Source of the DNA: Paraburkholderia flava
GTDB lineage: Bacteria; Pseudomonadota; Gammaproteobacteria; Burkholderiales; Burkholderiaceae
Assembly: GCF_004359985.1 (NCBI RefSeq)
Contig: NZ_SMRO01000002.1
Location: forward strand, 496,001-560,000
Direction: 5' to 3'
DNA: 64,000 bases
The notes below the pieces were generated by a model. The model was not told the DNA's origin. It did not search any database and saw only the letters and a list, made by a program, of their open reading frames with translations. Made by a program: the position numbers and the translations under genes. This document shows positions 8,230-17,700 of the stretch, one piece after another. Position 1 is the first letter of the stretch. Every line of letters starts with the position of its first letter.

Positions 8230-8901
8230 ATGTACACCATCACGAATTGCCGTGCAATGAAACCGCTCGCCTTCGCGCTCCTCCTGATGCTTGCCGCCTG
8301 TTCGCAGCATGCATCGCAAACTGAATCCTCTGTGGCGTCCGCAGTCCCTGCGTCGGGTGCACCACCAGATGCACCGGCAGCAGCTTCAGTAGCAAACAGC
8401 GAAGAGCGCGACAAAGCAGATGAAAACGGCACACCTGGTGTCGCATCGTCGAGTGCGCAATCATCGGACGGGATACATCGCGGTCCGCGCATAAAGGGGA
8501 TGCAGCTTGGCGACTCGCTCGAAGAAGTGAGGCGGCAAGTCGAGGGACTCATACCGAACACACGATGCGAGCTACGCACTGTCAGCGCAACTATTCATCC
8601 GCTCTATTGCGACGGCGTCGTACTGGCCGGGCTGGAGTTCGAATCCGGACGTCTGTCGAGTCTGTCGATGACATCGCTTCTCGTACAGAGTGTGTTCGGT
8701 GTTATGCCGCTCAAGGAGTTTGTGCAGAACTTTGCGTCGGCTTATGACATCCCGCGCATGGAACCGCAGACCGGTGCGAACGGGGTCGAATATCTCTCTT
8801 ATCGCAACGAGAGCGGCTGGGAAGTTGATATCTTTGCAGACGCAACGTTCCTGCTCAAAGCGATCCCAACCGCTGCGCAGCAGACGGGCAAGTTCAACTA
8901 G
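8230..8901 (+). CDS. Lipoprotein of unknown function
   Basis: The 223-residue protein is probably an exported lipoprotein. A hydrophobic stretch, PLAFALLLMLAACSQ, ends in a lipobox (LAAC). It is followed by a low-complexity Ala/Ser/Pro linker of about 60 residues and a folded domain that begins around KGMQLGDSLEEVRRQVEGL. Start 8230 has the best ribosome binding site (AAAGGAAAC); a later ATG at 8257 would give a more compact signal peptide. It is 66 bp downstream of the FtsZ-like gene on the same strand and may be cotranscribed. No family was recognised for the C-terminal domain. Confidence 0.7.
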   Translation: MYTITNCRAMKPLAFALLLMLAACSQHASQTESSVASAVPASGAPPDAPAAASVANSEERDKADENGTPGVASSSAQSSDGIHRGPRIKGMQLGDSLEEVRRQVEGLIPNTRCELRTVSATIHPLYCDGVVLAGLEFESGRLSSLSMTSLLVQSVFGVMPLKEFVQNFASAYDIPRMEPQTGANGVEYLSYRNESGWEVDIFADATFLLKAIPTAAQQTGKFN

Positions 8902-9049
8902 CTGATGCTGTCCGCCCGGGTGCGTCCATGACGTATCTGGGTATTTCACAAAGCCGCGAATGACCTCGTTACCCCGCAGGTTTCGCTTCGTTGGATGGGG
9001 CGTTCCTCGCTTCCCGCAAACGTCAGTGCGCTTCCTGACCTGACGATAG

Positions 9050-9237
9050 CTATTCGCCGGAAGTGGGGTCTTCCGTCTGTTCCTTGCCGGGCCACGGGAA
9101 CACTCGTTCCTCTTGCGTCAAGCGCAACATCCGTTTTCGCGCGCCATCCATTACATAAACCGGTGCCGTCGCGAACTGTTGATCATAGGTAAGCGCCAAA
9201 TCCTCCCCACCTAGCGTCCACGCTTGAGAAGAGCCAC
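9050..9237 (-). pseudogene. C-terminal remnant of an unidentified gene (copy 1)
   Basis: An open stretch on the minus strand ends at a TAG (9050-9052) and encodes QQFATAPVYVMDGARKRM followed by LRLTQEERVFPWPG. No start codon or N-terminus is present, and the frame dissolves where an IS66 remnant begins near 9240. A homologous C-terminal end occurs again at 18,418-18,545 on the same strand. I do not recognise the family. Confidence 0.5.
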
Positions 9238-9240
9238 GAT

Positions 9241-9655
9241 TGCGTCCGCAACCGGATCAAGCTGCTGTTCTATGGGCGCGCCGGATTCTGGTTGATGTTG
9301 CGGAGTCTTGAGCAGGACCACTTCGTATGGCCGCACCGGCAGCAGGCCGTGATTGAACTGACGACCGAGCAGCTGCACTGGGCGCGCCGCAGTGGACAAC
9401 AACGTAATTGAGCGCGACATCAGGCCATTCTGCACGGCGCGCTCCTCGTGGTTGTTCGCTGACACGGTCGCCGGCACAAAGGCAAGCGCAATGGTCTATA
9501 GTCTGATGCTCACCTGTCGGGCATGTGACGTTGAGCCCTATACTTACCTCTTGCATGTGCTCACCGAACTGCCACAGCGTCCGCCAGACGCCGACATCAC
9601 CGATCTCTTGCCATTCAACGTAGAGAAGCGATCTGCTCGCGCGGCCATCGCGTGA
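9241..9655 (+). mobile_element. IS66-family remnant (TnpB fragment joined to TnpC C-terminus)
   Basis: From 9241 one frame encodes RIKLLFYGRAGFWLML and WPHRQQAVIELTTEQLHW, which is characteristic of the small IS66 protein TnpB. It runs to a stop at 9409-9411. From 9392 another frame encodes VDNNVIERDIRPF, DTVAGTKASAMVYSLMLTCR and VLTELPQRPPDADITDLLPF, the C-terminal end of the IS66 transposase, stopping at 9655. Several hundred codons that normally separate these parts are missing, so the element is a dead deletion derivative. Terminal inverted repeats were not identified. Confidence 0.8.
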
Positions 9656-9664
9656 CGGACTTGT

Positions 9665-10606
9665 TCAGCCGGCTCTGTTGCGAGAGCTCATCGTCAGCGC
9701 GAGACCGCCAAGAACCAGCACGACACCGGCCACGAACCACGGGCCGAGCCTGTCTCCGAACATGGCGGACGCGGCGGCGATGCCGACTACCGGCTGCAAG
9801 TATTGAACGCTCGCAGCAACCCTCGCCGGGACGATACGCAGAAGGTTCAGCCAAAGAAACAGACCCGCGACAGTTACGACGACGCCGAGGTATGCCGCCG
9901 CTCCCAAGGCATGAGCGGTCAAATGAATGGGAACGTGCAGCATCTCCCAGGCAGCCCATGGCATTAGCGCGAGGAAGCCGAAGAGCGTACTCCATGCCGC
10001 CACAGTTGCAGTTCCGTATGCAGTGGTGAGCTCGACGCTCCAGACGTAATAAAACGCGATAGCTAGCGCGGAAAGCAGGATGCAGCTGGCGCCGCCCGCA
10101 GTGGTTTGCGACATTCGTGTCGCACCATGCCCATGTCCGAGCGCAACCAGCGCAATGCCCGCAAATGCGGCTACCAGTCCGAGCTTCTGTGTAGTCGATA
10201 CATGCTGCCCCAGACGAACCGCAGCGAAGAACACGATGAACACCGGAATGGTGGCGGAGATGATCGTGCCCACGGAAGCAGATGTGCCGGACACGCCGTA
10301 AGTCTGCGCAACCTGACCTACGCCGATACCCAGAACCCCCAGTGCAGCGACGCGTGGCAACGCACGCCATGGAAGCGGATGTCGGCCCACAGCAAAAGCC
10401 AGCAGCAACGGCACAGCGATGGCAAATCGCAAAGCGGTGAGCGTCAACGGTGGAAGTGTCTCAAGTCCCAGCTTGGTCACCGGTATCGACAACCCCCACA
10501 TAACCGCGAGCAGCAGCAGTGCGGCAACGCTGCGCATGGAAACGCCGATGACGTTGGTAACGCCGGCGGAAACGGGACGAGCATCGGTGAAGTTCTGGCT
10601 GGACAT
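9665..10606 (-). CDS. EamA/DMT-family transporter
   Basis: The 313-residue inner-membrane protein has about ten hydrophobic segments in two homologous halves, as expected for the drug/metabolite transporter superfamily. Recognisable EamA features are LLAVMWGLSIPVTKLGLETL near residue 35 and ALRFAIAVPLLLAFAVGRHP following it. In the second half, LRIVPARVAASVQYLQPVVG is the typical sequence before the ninth segment. The substrate cannot be deduced. The gene is divergent from a LysR gene starting at 10,737, a common arrangement in which the regulator controls the exporter. The ATG at 10,604-10,606 is the only good start. Confidence 0.9.
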   Translation of the reverse strand: MSSQNFTDARPVSAGVTNVIGVSMRSVAALLLLAVMWGLSIPVTKLGLETLPPLTLTALRFAIAVPLLLAFAVGRHPLPWRALPRVAALGVLGIGVGQVAQTYGVSGTSASVGTIISATIPVFIVFFAAVRLGQHVSTTQKLGLVAAFAGIALVALGHGHGATRMSQTTAGGASCILLSALAIAFYYVWSVELTTAYGTATVAAWSTLFGFLALMPWAAWEMLHVPIHLTAHALGAAAYLGVVVTVAGLFLWLNLLRIVPARVAASVQYLQPVVGIAAASAMFGDRLGPWFVAGVVLVLGGLALTMSSRNRAG

Positions 10607-10736
10607 GAGCTATAGGCGACCACGAGGACAGTCGCCATCGTGGCGCTGATGCCGAATCATGGCGGCTCGCCCGGCTTGCCGACAAACCATTTATCGTCAC
10701 ATAATGCGTGAGTCATACTCACGCATGGTTCCCCGT

Positions 10737-11642
10737 ATGTTCGACCGGCTGCCTCCCCTGCAAACGTTGCGCGCCTTCGAAGCCGCAGGACGTCTATCGA
10801 GCATGACGCTGGCCGCTGACGAATTGCACCTTACTCATGGTGCGGTGAGCCGACACATCAAGACCCTGGAGGACGATCTCGGGGTGCTGCTGTTTCGACG
10901 CATGACGCGCCAGATCGTCCTGACCAGTGAAGGCGCGGAACTGCTGGTAACGGTCACCACCGTGCTAGGCGAACTCACACGTGAAGCCGATCGCCTTCGA
11001 GCGCAAAAAAGCGTGGCGCACCTCACCATCAGCACGAGTGTCTCCTTTGCCAGCAAATGGCTAGCGCCCCGACTGCATCGATTCAAGACGGCCCACCCGG
11101 AACTCGACATTCACCTCGACGTGACTGACATCAATGTCGATCTCACCGATGGGCAGGTCGATGCTGGCGTCCGATATGGCAGCGGCCACTATCCTCGCGC
11201 CGTCGCAGAACGGATTCTGGAAGAGACCGTTACCCCTGTGTGCAGTCCAGCGTATCGTGACGAGAGAGGCGGACTGCCCACGGTGGCCAGCGTTGCCGCC
11301 TGTACGTTGCTCCACGAAGACCGGATGCTGGCCAACTGGGAGCAGTGGTTTGCACTGGCCTCCGGCAATGCCGTCCGGGGCGGCCGAGGACCGGCCTACA
11401 GTCATGGCAGCATGGCGATCGAGGCAGCCATCCGTGGGGAAGGGATAGCGCTCGGCCGCAGCGCATTGGTATCGGACGACGTTGCTGCTAGACGTCTCGT
11501 CGCGCCATTCCCCGACATCCGGCTCAAAGCGGAGCGAGGCTACGATCTCGTATATCGAGCCGGAAATCGCGATCATCCGAAGGTGTGCGCCCTGCGTGAA
11601 TGGTTAGCCGATGAAGTACGAGCATTTCTCGGGAACCCGTGA
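10737..11642 (+). CDS. LysR-family regulator, GcvA-like
   Basis: The 301-residue protein starts MFDRLPPLQTLRAFEAAGRL, a classic LysR N-terminus. The winged helix covers residues 5-65 (LAADELHLTHGAVSRHIKTL, then LGVLLFRR), and the substrate-binding domain follows. The phrasing DVTDINVDLTDGQVDAGVRY is typical of the GcvA subgroup. Start 10,737 is chosen over upstream in-frame ATGs because it places the helix-turn-helix at the usual distance. It is divergent from the EamA transporter gene and likely controls it. The 3' end overlaps the convergent gene at 11,604 by 39 bp. Confidence 0.9.
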   Translation: MFDRLPPLQTLRAFEAAGRLSSMTLAADELHLTHGAVSRHIKTLEDDLGVLLFRRMTRQIVLTSEGAELLVTVTTVLGELTREADRLRAQKSVAHLTISTSVSFASKWLAPRLHRFKTAHPELDIHLDVTDINVDLTDGQVDAGVRYGSGHYPRAVAERILEETVTPVCSPAYRDERGGLPTVASVAACTLLHEDRMLANWEQWFALASGNAVRGGRGPAYSHGSMAIEAAIRGEGIALGRSALVSDDVAARRLVAPFPDIRLKAERGYDLVYRAGNRDHPKVCALREWLADEVRAFLGNP

Positions 11643-12071
11643 AGGGCAGTGTCGGTGACGCGTTCCGACGATAGCCCGCAATGCACCGGTGTGCTCAATC
11701 GAGCGCTTACGATCATAGGAACACAGTAGCCTGCCGAGAATAGCCTCGTCGTCACCATCAATGGCCCATGCCTCGCCGCTTGATGTGAGATACACGCAGT
11801 GTTCCAGCGCGTCCTGTACGTCGTGATGGAAGGAATCCGTTTCATTGCCGAAACCTGCGTCACGCAGGAACCAGCTAAGGCTCGCTACGATAAACAGCTC
11901 ACCGACAAGCGCCGTATTTCCGGCACTGCTACGGCATGCAGCAAGCGCAAGGTGATTGCGCAGGGAAACCTCGCGTACTGAATCGGCGGTTGGTGGCAGG
12001 AGCTTGTCTTTCGTCAACACGGCACGAGAGCTATTTCGTGGAGACTTTTTCTTCGTTCGAGTCGGCTTCAT
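11604..12071 (-). CDS. Conserved Burkholderia protein of unknown function
   Basis: The 155-residue protein has a basic N-terminus (MKPTRTKKKSPRNSSRAVLT) and then a helical domain with SLRNHLALAACRSSAGNTAL, ELFIVASLSWFLRDAGFG and CVYLTSSGEAWAIDGDDEAI. Similar Burkholderia proteins are often labelled Fis-family regulators, but I see no clear helix-turn-helix and treat the role as unknown. The start at 12,071 is preferred to the longer frame to 12,176. It converges on the LysR gene, with their ends overlapping by 39 bp. Confidence 0.65.
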   Translation of the reverse strand: MKPTRTKKKSPRNSSRAVLTKDKLLPPTADSVREVSLRNHLALAACRSSAGNTALVGELFIVASLSWFLRDAGFGNETDSFHHDVQDALEHCVYLTSSGEAWAIDGDDEAILGRLLCSYDRKRSIEHTGALRAIVGTRHRHCPSRVPEKCSYFIG

Positions 12072-12205
12072 CCAGAAGTATCCGAAGAGGGTCTTCCCAT
12101 GTTGTTTGTCAGCGTAGCAAGGCGGCGATGGCGATTTTACCTGCGCACATGCCGACAGATTAAACTCTCGCCACACTTTCGATCATAAAATGGAAACAGG
12201 CCAAC

Positions 12206-12397
12206 ATGGACTACCGCGTTAGCTACGAACACAGTTTGCAGAATGCGCCGAACGAATTCATCGTTCACGTGCCATCGCAACTGGTTACAGACGTGCCCGC
12301 TAATGTTCCTCGCGCGCTGCTGCCGGAATTCATCGTGGACCTGATCCAGCAGCGTTCGCCACAGATCGCGAAAATCCGCAATCTTCGCTTGTTGTAG
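12206..12397 (+). CDS. Small hypothetical protein
   Basis: A 63-residue open frame begins MDYRVSYEHSLQNAPNEF and ends in PQIAKIRNLRLL. A weak ribosome binding site (GGAAACAGG) lies upstream. It has no cysteines, signal or membrane segment. The composition is protein-like and the frame is not a shadow of another gene, but no family is recognised. Confidence 0.45.
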   Translation: MDYRVSYEHSLQNAPNEFIVHVPSQLVTDVPANVPRALLPEFIVDLIQQRSPQIAKIRNLRLL

Positions 12398-12570
12398 CTG
12401 CGTCTACTGCCTAGTAGCTACGGCAAGGCATAAGATTATCTTCCATTTTAGAGGGGCTACGTGTCTGGGCTTTCAAGGAAATGGCACGATGAGGAAGAAC
12501 GATATGTGCCTGATCCGCATGAACCTTGGGGGCGATCGCACGAGCCGTGACAGATTTTCACCTTTGGCAT

Positions 12571-14055
12571 ATGCACTATAGCTACCGTTTTCTTCTCGTT
12601 CTCGGCATCCTGTGCGTCCATGACGACGCTGGCGCGATCATCGTCCCCGACGTCGGGGCAGTGGCATCGGTCCATGGGACGACAGAGACGCAGATACCCA
12701 GAATTTCGGGCGCATCGTTGAATGCAACCAGAAATATTCAACTCGGCTATCAGGCGCTTCAGCAAAATCGCTACAGCGACGCGCTTGGTTACCTGGATGA
12801 AGCGGTCAAAATCGATCCGGCTCCCGTAGCCTTGACGCTCCGGGGAGAGGTTCGCGTTGCACTCGGGCGGAGTGACGCAGCGATCGACGACTTTACTCGA
12901 GCGCTTTCAAAGGATTCCCGTTTTCTCGGTGCTCTTCTCGCGCGCGCAGCTCTTTATAGCAAACTGGACAAATCTGATCTCGCGCTTGACGACTACAGTG
13001 AAGCATTGGCAATTGATCCACGTTCATCGGATGCTTATATAAGTCGAGGGCTCATATTTCACGACATGCATAAGCAGGGGCAGGCCGCGAACGACTTTGA
13101 GAGGGCCGGGCAACTACTGGCCGTCAAGAACAACGTGACCGGCGCTGAATGGTTCAAGGTGGCTGCACTCGGATACGACCTGGTTCATCGAAAAAGCGAT
13201 GCTTTGCGGTGCATCAATACCGCAATCGGCCTGACGCCAGATAGAGGTGATGTATACGCCATGCGTGGAGATATGGAAAAGAACCAGATCGGCATGGGCA
13301 AGGCGCTTCTCGATTATGAGACCGCTTTACGGCTGAACCCCAATGATACGAGTGCCCGTGATTCCCTTGCTGTGATGCTGGAGGACATGGGCCAGTACCA
13401 GGCATCCATGAACGAGTTCGATGTGATCTTTCGTACACCACAGAACGATGAGAGTTTGTACCTTGACCACGCGAACCTCATGATGGATATGGGGCGCGAC
13501 GAAGATGCGCAGAAAGACTACGAGATCGCGGGGAAGCTCCAGCCAACGTCTGCGCGCGTTGTTCACCAGCGAATGCAACTCAGGTTTTATCAGGGTGACT
13601 ACGCGGCGGCAGTCGAAGATGCCGATATATGGTTGTCGACCAAGGGAAAGACGGATTCCGAGACAAATGTCGCGTACACGCTTTTGTGGCGTCATATTTC
13701 GATGCAGCGCCAGGGAATTGACGATCGGGATTACATGGTCAAAGCAATGGTTAACCTGAAAAATCGTTCCGAGTGGCCGTACCCGTTGATGGAGTACTCG
13801 ATCGGTAATCTGGGCGAGAAGCAGTTGGAAGACGCTGCGCTGCATGGGGCGCCGGAAAAGTTGCCGCAGAGAGAGTGCGAGGCTGCTGCGTATATTGGAG
13901 AGCGATATCTTTCGCAGAATCGGCTGGGTAACGCAGAAGACAAGTTTCGGCGAGCCCTTGCGATTTGCCCATTTGGATTCATTGAACGCACTCTTGCAGC
14001 ACACGAACTGAGAAACATTGCTGCCGGGACAGCCACCCGGCGCACGCCACAGTGA
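12571..14055 (+). CDS. Exported TPR-repeat protein
   Basis: The 494-residue protein begins with a signal-like segment (YSYRFLLVLGILCVHDDAGA) and then consists almost entirely of tetratricopeptide repeats. Clear repeat units include AIDDFTRALSKDSRFLGALL, LALDDYSEALAIDPRSSDAY and AAVEDADIWL. Such proteins act as scaffolds for protein partners, and the signal suggests a periplasmic location. The start is uncertain: ATG at 12,571 gives the signal peptide but has a poor ribosome binding site, and a TTG at 12,526 extends the frame. The stop codon overlaps a GTG start of the following broken membrane gene by four bases (GTGA). Confidence 0.7.
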   Translation: MHYSYRFLLVLGILCVHDDAGAIIVPDVGAVASVHGTTETQIPRISGASLNATRNIQLGYQALQQNRYSDALGYLDEAVKIDPAPVALTLRGEVRVALGRSDAAIDDFTRALSKDSRFLGALLARAALYSKLDKSDLALDDYSEALAIDPRSSDAYISRGLIFHDMHKQGQAANDFERAGQLLAVKNNVTGAEWFKVAALGYDLVHRKSDALRCINTAIGLTPDRGDVYAMRGDMEKNQIGMGKALLDYETALRLNPNDTSARDSLAVMLEDMGQYQASMNEFDVIFRTPQNDESLYLDHANLMMDMGRDEDAQKDYEIAGKLQPTSARVVHQRMQLRFYQGDYAAAVEDADIWLSTKGKTDSETNVAYTLLWRHISMQRQGIDDRDYMVKAMVNLKNRSEWPYPLMEYSIGNLGEKQLEDAALHGAPEKLPQRECEAAAYIGERYLSQNRLGNAEDKFRRALAICPFGFIERTLAAHELRNIAAGTATRRTPQ

Positions 14056-14466
14056 ACGTACTCGTGGTGCGAGATACCTCAATAGCTATCCGGACGCTCT
14101 TCGCGTTATGCCTGCCTGGTGCGACGTTCAATCATCTTGCTGCTATCGTGCAGCACGGCTTGCTTTGGGATTATGGTTATGGAACCGCGATCTCGCTGTT
14201 CAGCAAGGTCTGCTGGGACGCATTGACAGTTCTCAATCCACTGGCTGCTGCACTTCTATTTCTCAAGCCGCGAGCGGGCGTGTGACTAACGGTGCTCATC
14301 ATCGCGAGCAGATGTTCTGCACAACACCTGGTACGTTGCCGCACACAATCAATGGTCTGCTCCGTTCTATCTGGCGCAGGTCGGATTTCTGGTTGTTGTG
14401 CTTTGTCTCGCGCCCTTCGCAATATCGGGATTATCATCAGCGGTGAGGCTGCCGCGTTCGGGTTGA
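14052..14466 (+). pseudogene. Broken small membrane-protein gene
   Basis: A GTG start overlapping the TPR gene stop opens a 77-codon frame with hydrophobic segments (LFALCLPGATFNHLAAIV and ALTVLNPLAAALLFLKPRAG), ending at TGA 14,283-14,285. Beyond this, a different frame encodes TWYVAAHNQWSAPFYLAQVG and FLVVVLCLAPFAISGLSS up to TGA 14,464-14,466. Together the two parts read like one four-segment membrane protein of about 135 residues, interrupted by a stop and a frameshift. A sequencing error is possible but would have to account for both changes. Confidence 0.5.
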
Positions 14467-14707
14467 GGATCATTATTTCGGAATCGCAGCCGACGGCGCG
14501 CAAGGACCACGCCTACGCTGTCTCGGGACGACGCACGACTCGGGCTCGCACTTCCGGTGACGCCAGATACGTGGCGACACCTTCGCAATCCAAAGCGGAG
14601 TACTTGAGTAAAAGGTATCTCAAGTGCGAGGATCGCGATTTGAAAGGCGAGAAATACTCGCCTCGTGGGGGCGGCGGCTGACAAGTAAAGGTTCGAAATT
14701 GCCCTGT

Positions 14708-17700
14708 TCAAATCTGGGCCAAACTGAAGCGCACCTCCGGTAACGGATCACAGTTAGCAGCGTCAATCCATTCACGTAGCGTGCCGTCATCGTCAACGTG
14801 CAGTCGCAATTCCATGGCCAGCTTCACGCATGCCACGCGGACCAGCGAAATCGACACAGCCCTTCGACTGGTTATATCTACGCCGGCATACTGTGTCTCA
14901 ATCAAAAGGTCAGCAATCGCCGCCATCAGGCGAACAGCATACGCATTCTCGATAACTCCATCTTTCAGTAGAAGCCGCGCCGTATTCAAAAGAGCATGCA
15001 GTCCATGTTGATGGCGCATCTCGATGGCTGAGGTCAATTGCTCGATGAGAATTCTAGGTAGTACCGGTAATGCCTGATCTCTGGCAAGAGTTGCCCAACA
15101 CATGAGAGTCGCAGTTGCATTCCCGACGCGTTGATGCAAGGTGCCAATCAATCCCCTTCGAACCATCGTGGTAACTTCGTCGCCGATACCGTGAGCCGTT
15201 ACGAGGAAGTGGGGAAGACCTGCGAGACCGTGCCACGCCTTGGTGCCGGATACGAAACCTAAGAGTGCGCGTGCGCGCTGCTCAGTTCGATCGATGTCGA
15301 TCATCGCTGGCATAACAACTTTTTCTAAAACATCGCCAGCATGACTTTGCATCCTTTCAGTGAAGTCGTTTGTCATAGCCGAGCCAAACAGATCGTTCGC
15401 GTCCGCTTTCATCGGTATCCAACCTACCAGTTGATCAAATAGGCGAGCCGCTTGATCTCCATCCAGTGTCAAATCGATTTGCCTGGCATGCAGCAATGAA
15501 ATTAAATGGGACTGCTTGTCCGCAAGAGCACGTGAGTCAAATGGTTTCGGCAAAGCAAGAATGGTTTGCAGGTCCGCACCGAATAATCTTGTGCGGACAC
15601 GGGATATCGTGTCAATCCCGTTGGGAGACGGCAGTTGGGCGATGGTGCTAATGAGCAAGCCGGTTGCAATGGGAAGTGCATCCTCCTGCTCATCCATGTC
15701 GGACCACAACGCATCTCCGAAGGCAGATTTCTCCTCGGTCGTTAGAGCTTGATGAGTCGCAAGGTAGGTAAGCCGCAAAATTGCTTCTTCTCGTGCCGCC
15801 TTTCCTTTCCAGGCTTCCTGTATAAGCTGGCCGACGCGATGCTGCCATCGTCCATCATCTTTTGCCCTGTGCGGCACTGTGCCCCAAGTTGTCTGGACGA
15901 GCGAAGGCCAAAAGCGTTTCTCGACGCCCTTCTCTACAGAGAGTGGAAACAACATTGATGCTAGTGCCAGCTTACTTTGTCGTTCCTTGGACATTGCCTC
16001 CAGCGCGTAATTTGCAAGCTGGCCCAGCGCTTCGAGCAACCAATGGTGCCAGATTAGAGAGTCCTTTGCGAGTTCAAGCGCGTACTCAAATGTACGCTGC
16101 GCCTCATCTTCGGACATTCGGACTGTCAGGCGCGACAGAACGGTCAAATGGAGCCTTAGTTGGTCGCCAGCATGCATGAGGTCGTCCCGATGTTCAGGAC
16201 TTTGCGACGTTTTAATGAGGTCAACCCAGTAGGCAATTGCTTTCTTTACGATTGAAATAAGCGAATCGCACACTTCTGGTGAAAGTTGCGCAATCGCGAC
16301 GCGCCCGAAATACCGATCAAAGGATTCATCGAAATGACTGTGTAGCGCACGAAGTAACCAAATATACCAATCGACGGTCTGCTGGTGGGATATTCTGACG
16401 CTGCTTAATACCGCTTCATTGCAAATCCCGACATGGTTGATACGAACAGGAAGACCTACTATCTCTATCAACTGGTCAAGCTCGTAAAGTACTGTGAGTG
16501 CGTTACCCAGGTCCTCCCCCGAAGAGTCACGATAGTGTCCCGGATCGAATAGAGGAACAACTTCCATATCACTTTTTCGTTGTTTTGATTCGATTTCCTG
16601 AGCCTGATTTTCAATGTACTCGATCTCTTTCGATGGATCGATCATGAGGTCTTTGAATTCACGTGGACGCGTCGCGTCTGATCGTCGCTTGAAATTTGCA
16701 GCATCTAGCGCCCGGCTCAGCCAGTCAGCCCATCCGAGTCGCGCCTTAATCCAGAGAGAAGAACGATCCAGCCTGTGTCGTTTATCCAGAGAGAGTGCTG
16801 CTTCCCTGATCAACTTCGTGGCTTCAACATAGTGTCCAATTTCGGTATGCAACGCAGCGCGGCGTATTTGCCAGATTGGGTCGGCTGAGTCAAGTGCAGC
16901 CAGGTCTCTTGATAGCGCATGAAGGTCTAGCCGATCTCTGGCACGCAACAGTCTCTGATATTGAGCTTCCATTTTGATGGAGTCATCGGTCGAGATTTCT
17001 GTCTCAAGGAATTTCCCCCACCTATTCAGAGCGTCGTCGTCGTTAGACAGTCTTGCGTCACGCATCAGCGCAACTGCAAAATACGCCGAGTGATCTGGTT
17101 CGATCTCGGTCGCGGCCGATTCGAGGAGCTCTGTGACGGCATCCGTCAGTTGTTTCGGCAGTGGGTGGAAGCCGGTTGCACGACGCCATAGAAGTTCGTA
17201 AAGAATCTCTGCACGTCGTGAGTAGTTGAGACGTGAAAGCACTGCTGGACGCAATAGCCAAGCCTCATTGCCATCAAATTGAAGGCTACGGCGTAAACTC
17301 CTTGGACAGACGAGCCATCCGGGATATCGTTCCCGGTCGATTTTCAGTATCGACGTTGTTCTATCAAGCAATTCTGCAGCGAAAGCGTCGTCCTTAAAAG
17401 CACGCTGATGCGCGTCAGGTCCTGAGCTTTGAAGTGGATAGAGGTTGGACGGTGTCAGTGGCCATTCGTGTAGCGGGTCGGGCTTTGCCGCCTTCAGCGC
17501 ATCAAAGAAAAGACGCGTCGCGGTCGCGTGCCTTTCGCCTGTGGGAATCATGCTGACGATCGGCGCAAAGTCGATCGGTGCGATATTGTGGGACTCTAAG
17601 AATTTTCGTCTCGGTGGAGACAGGTCAAGCACCCCGACAAGATAGATACGACGAGCATTCCCGCCCAACTGGTCACGAACCCAGCCAGCCCATTGCAGAA

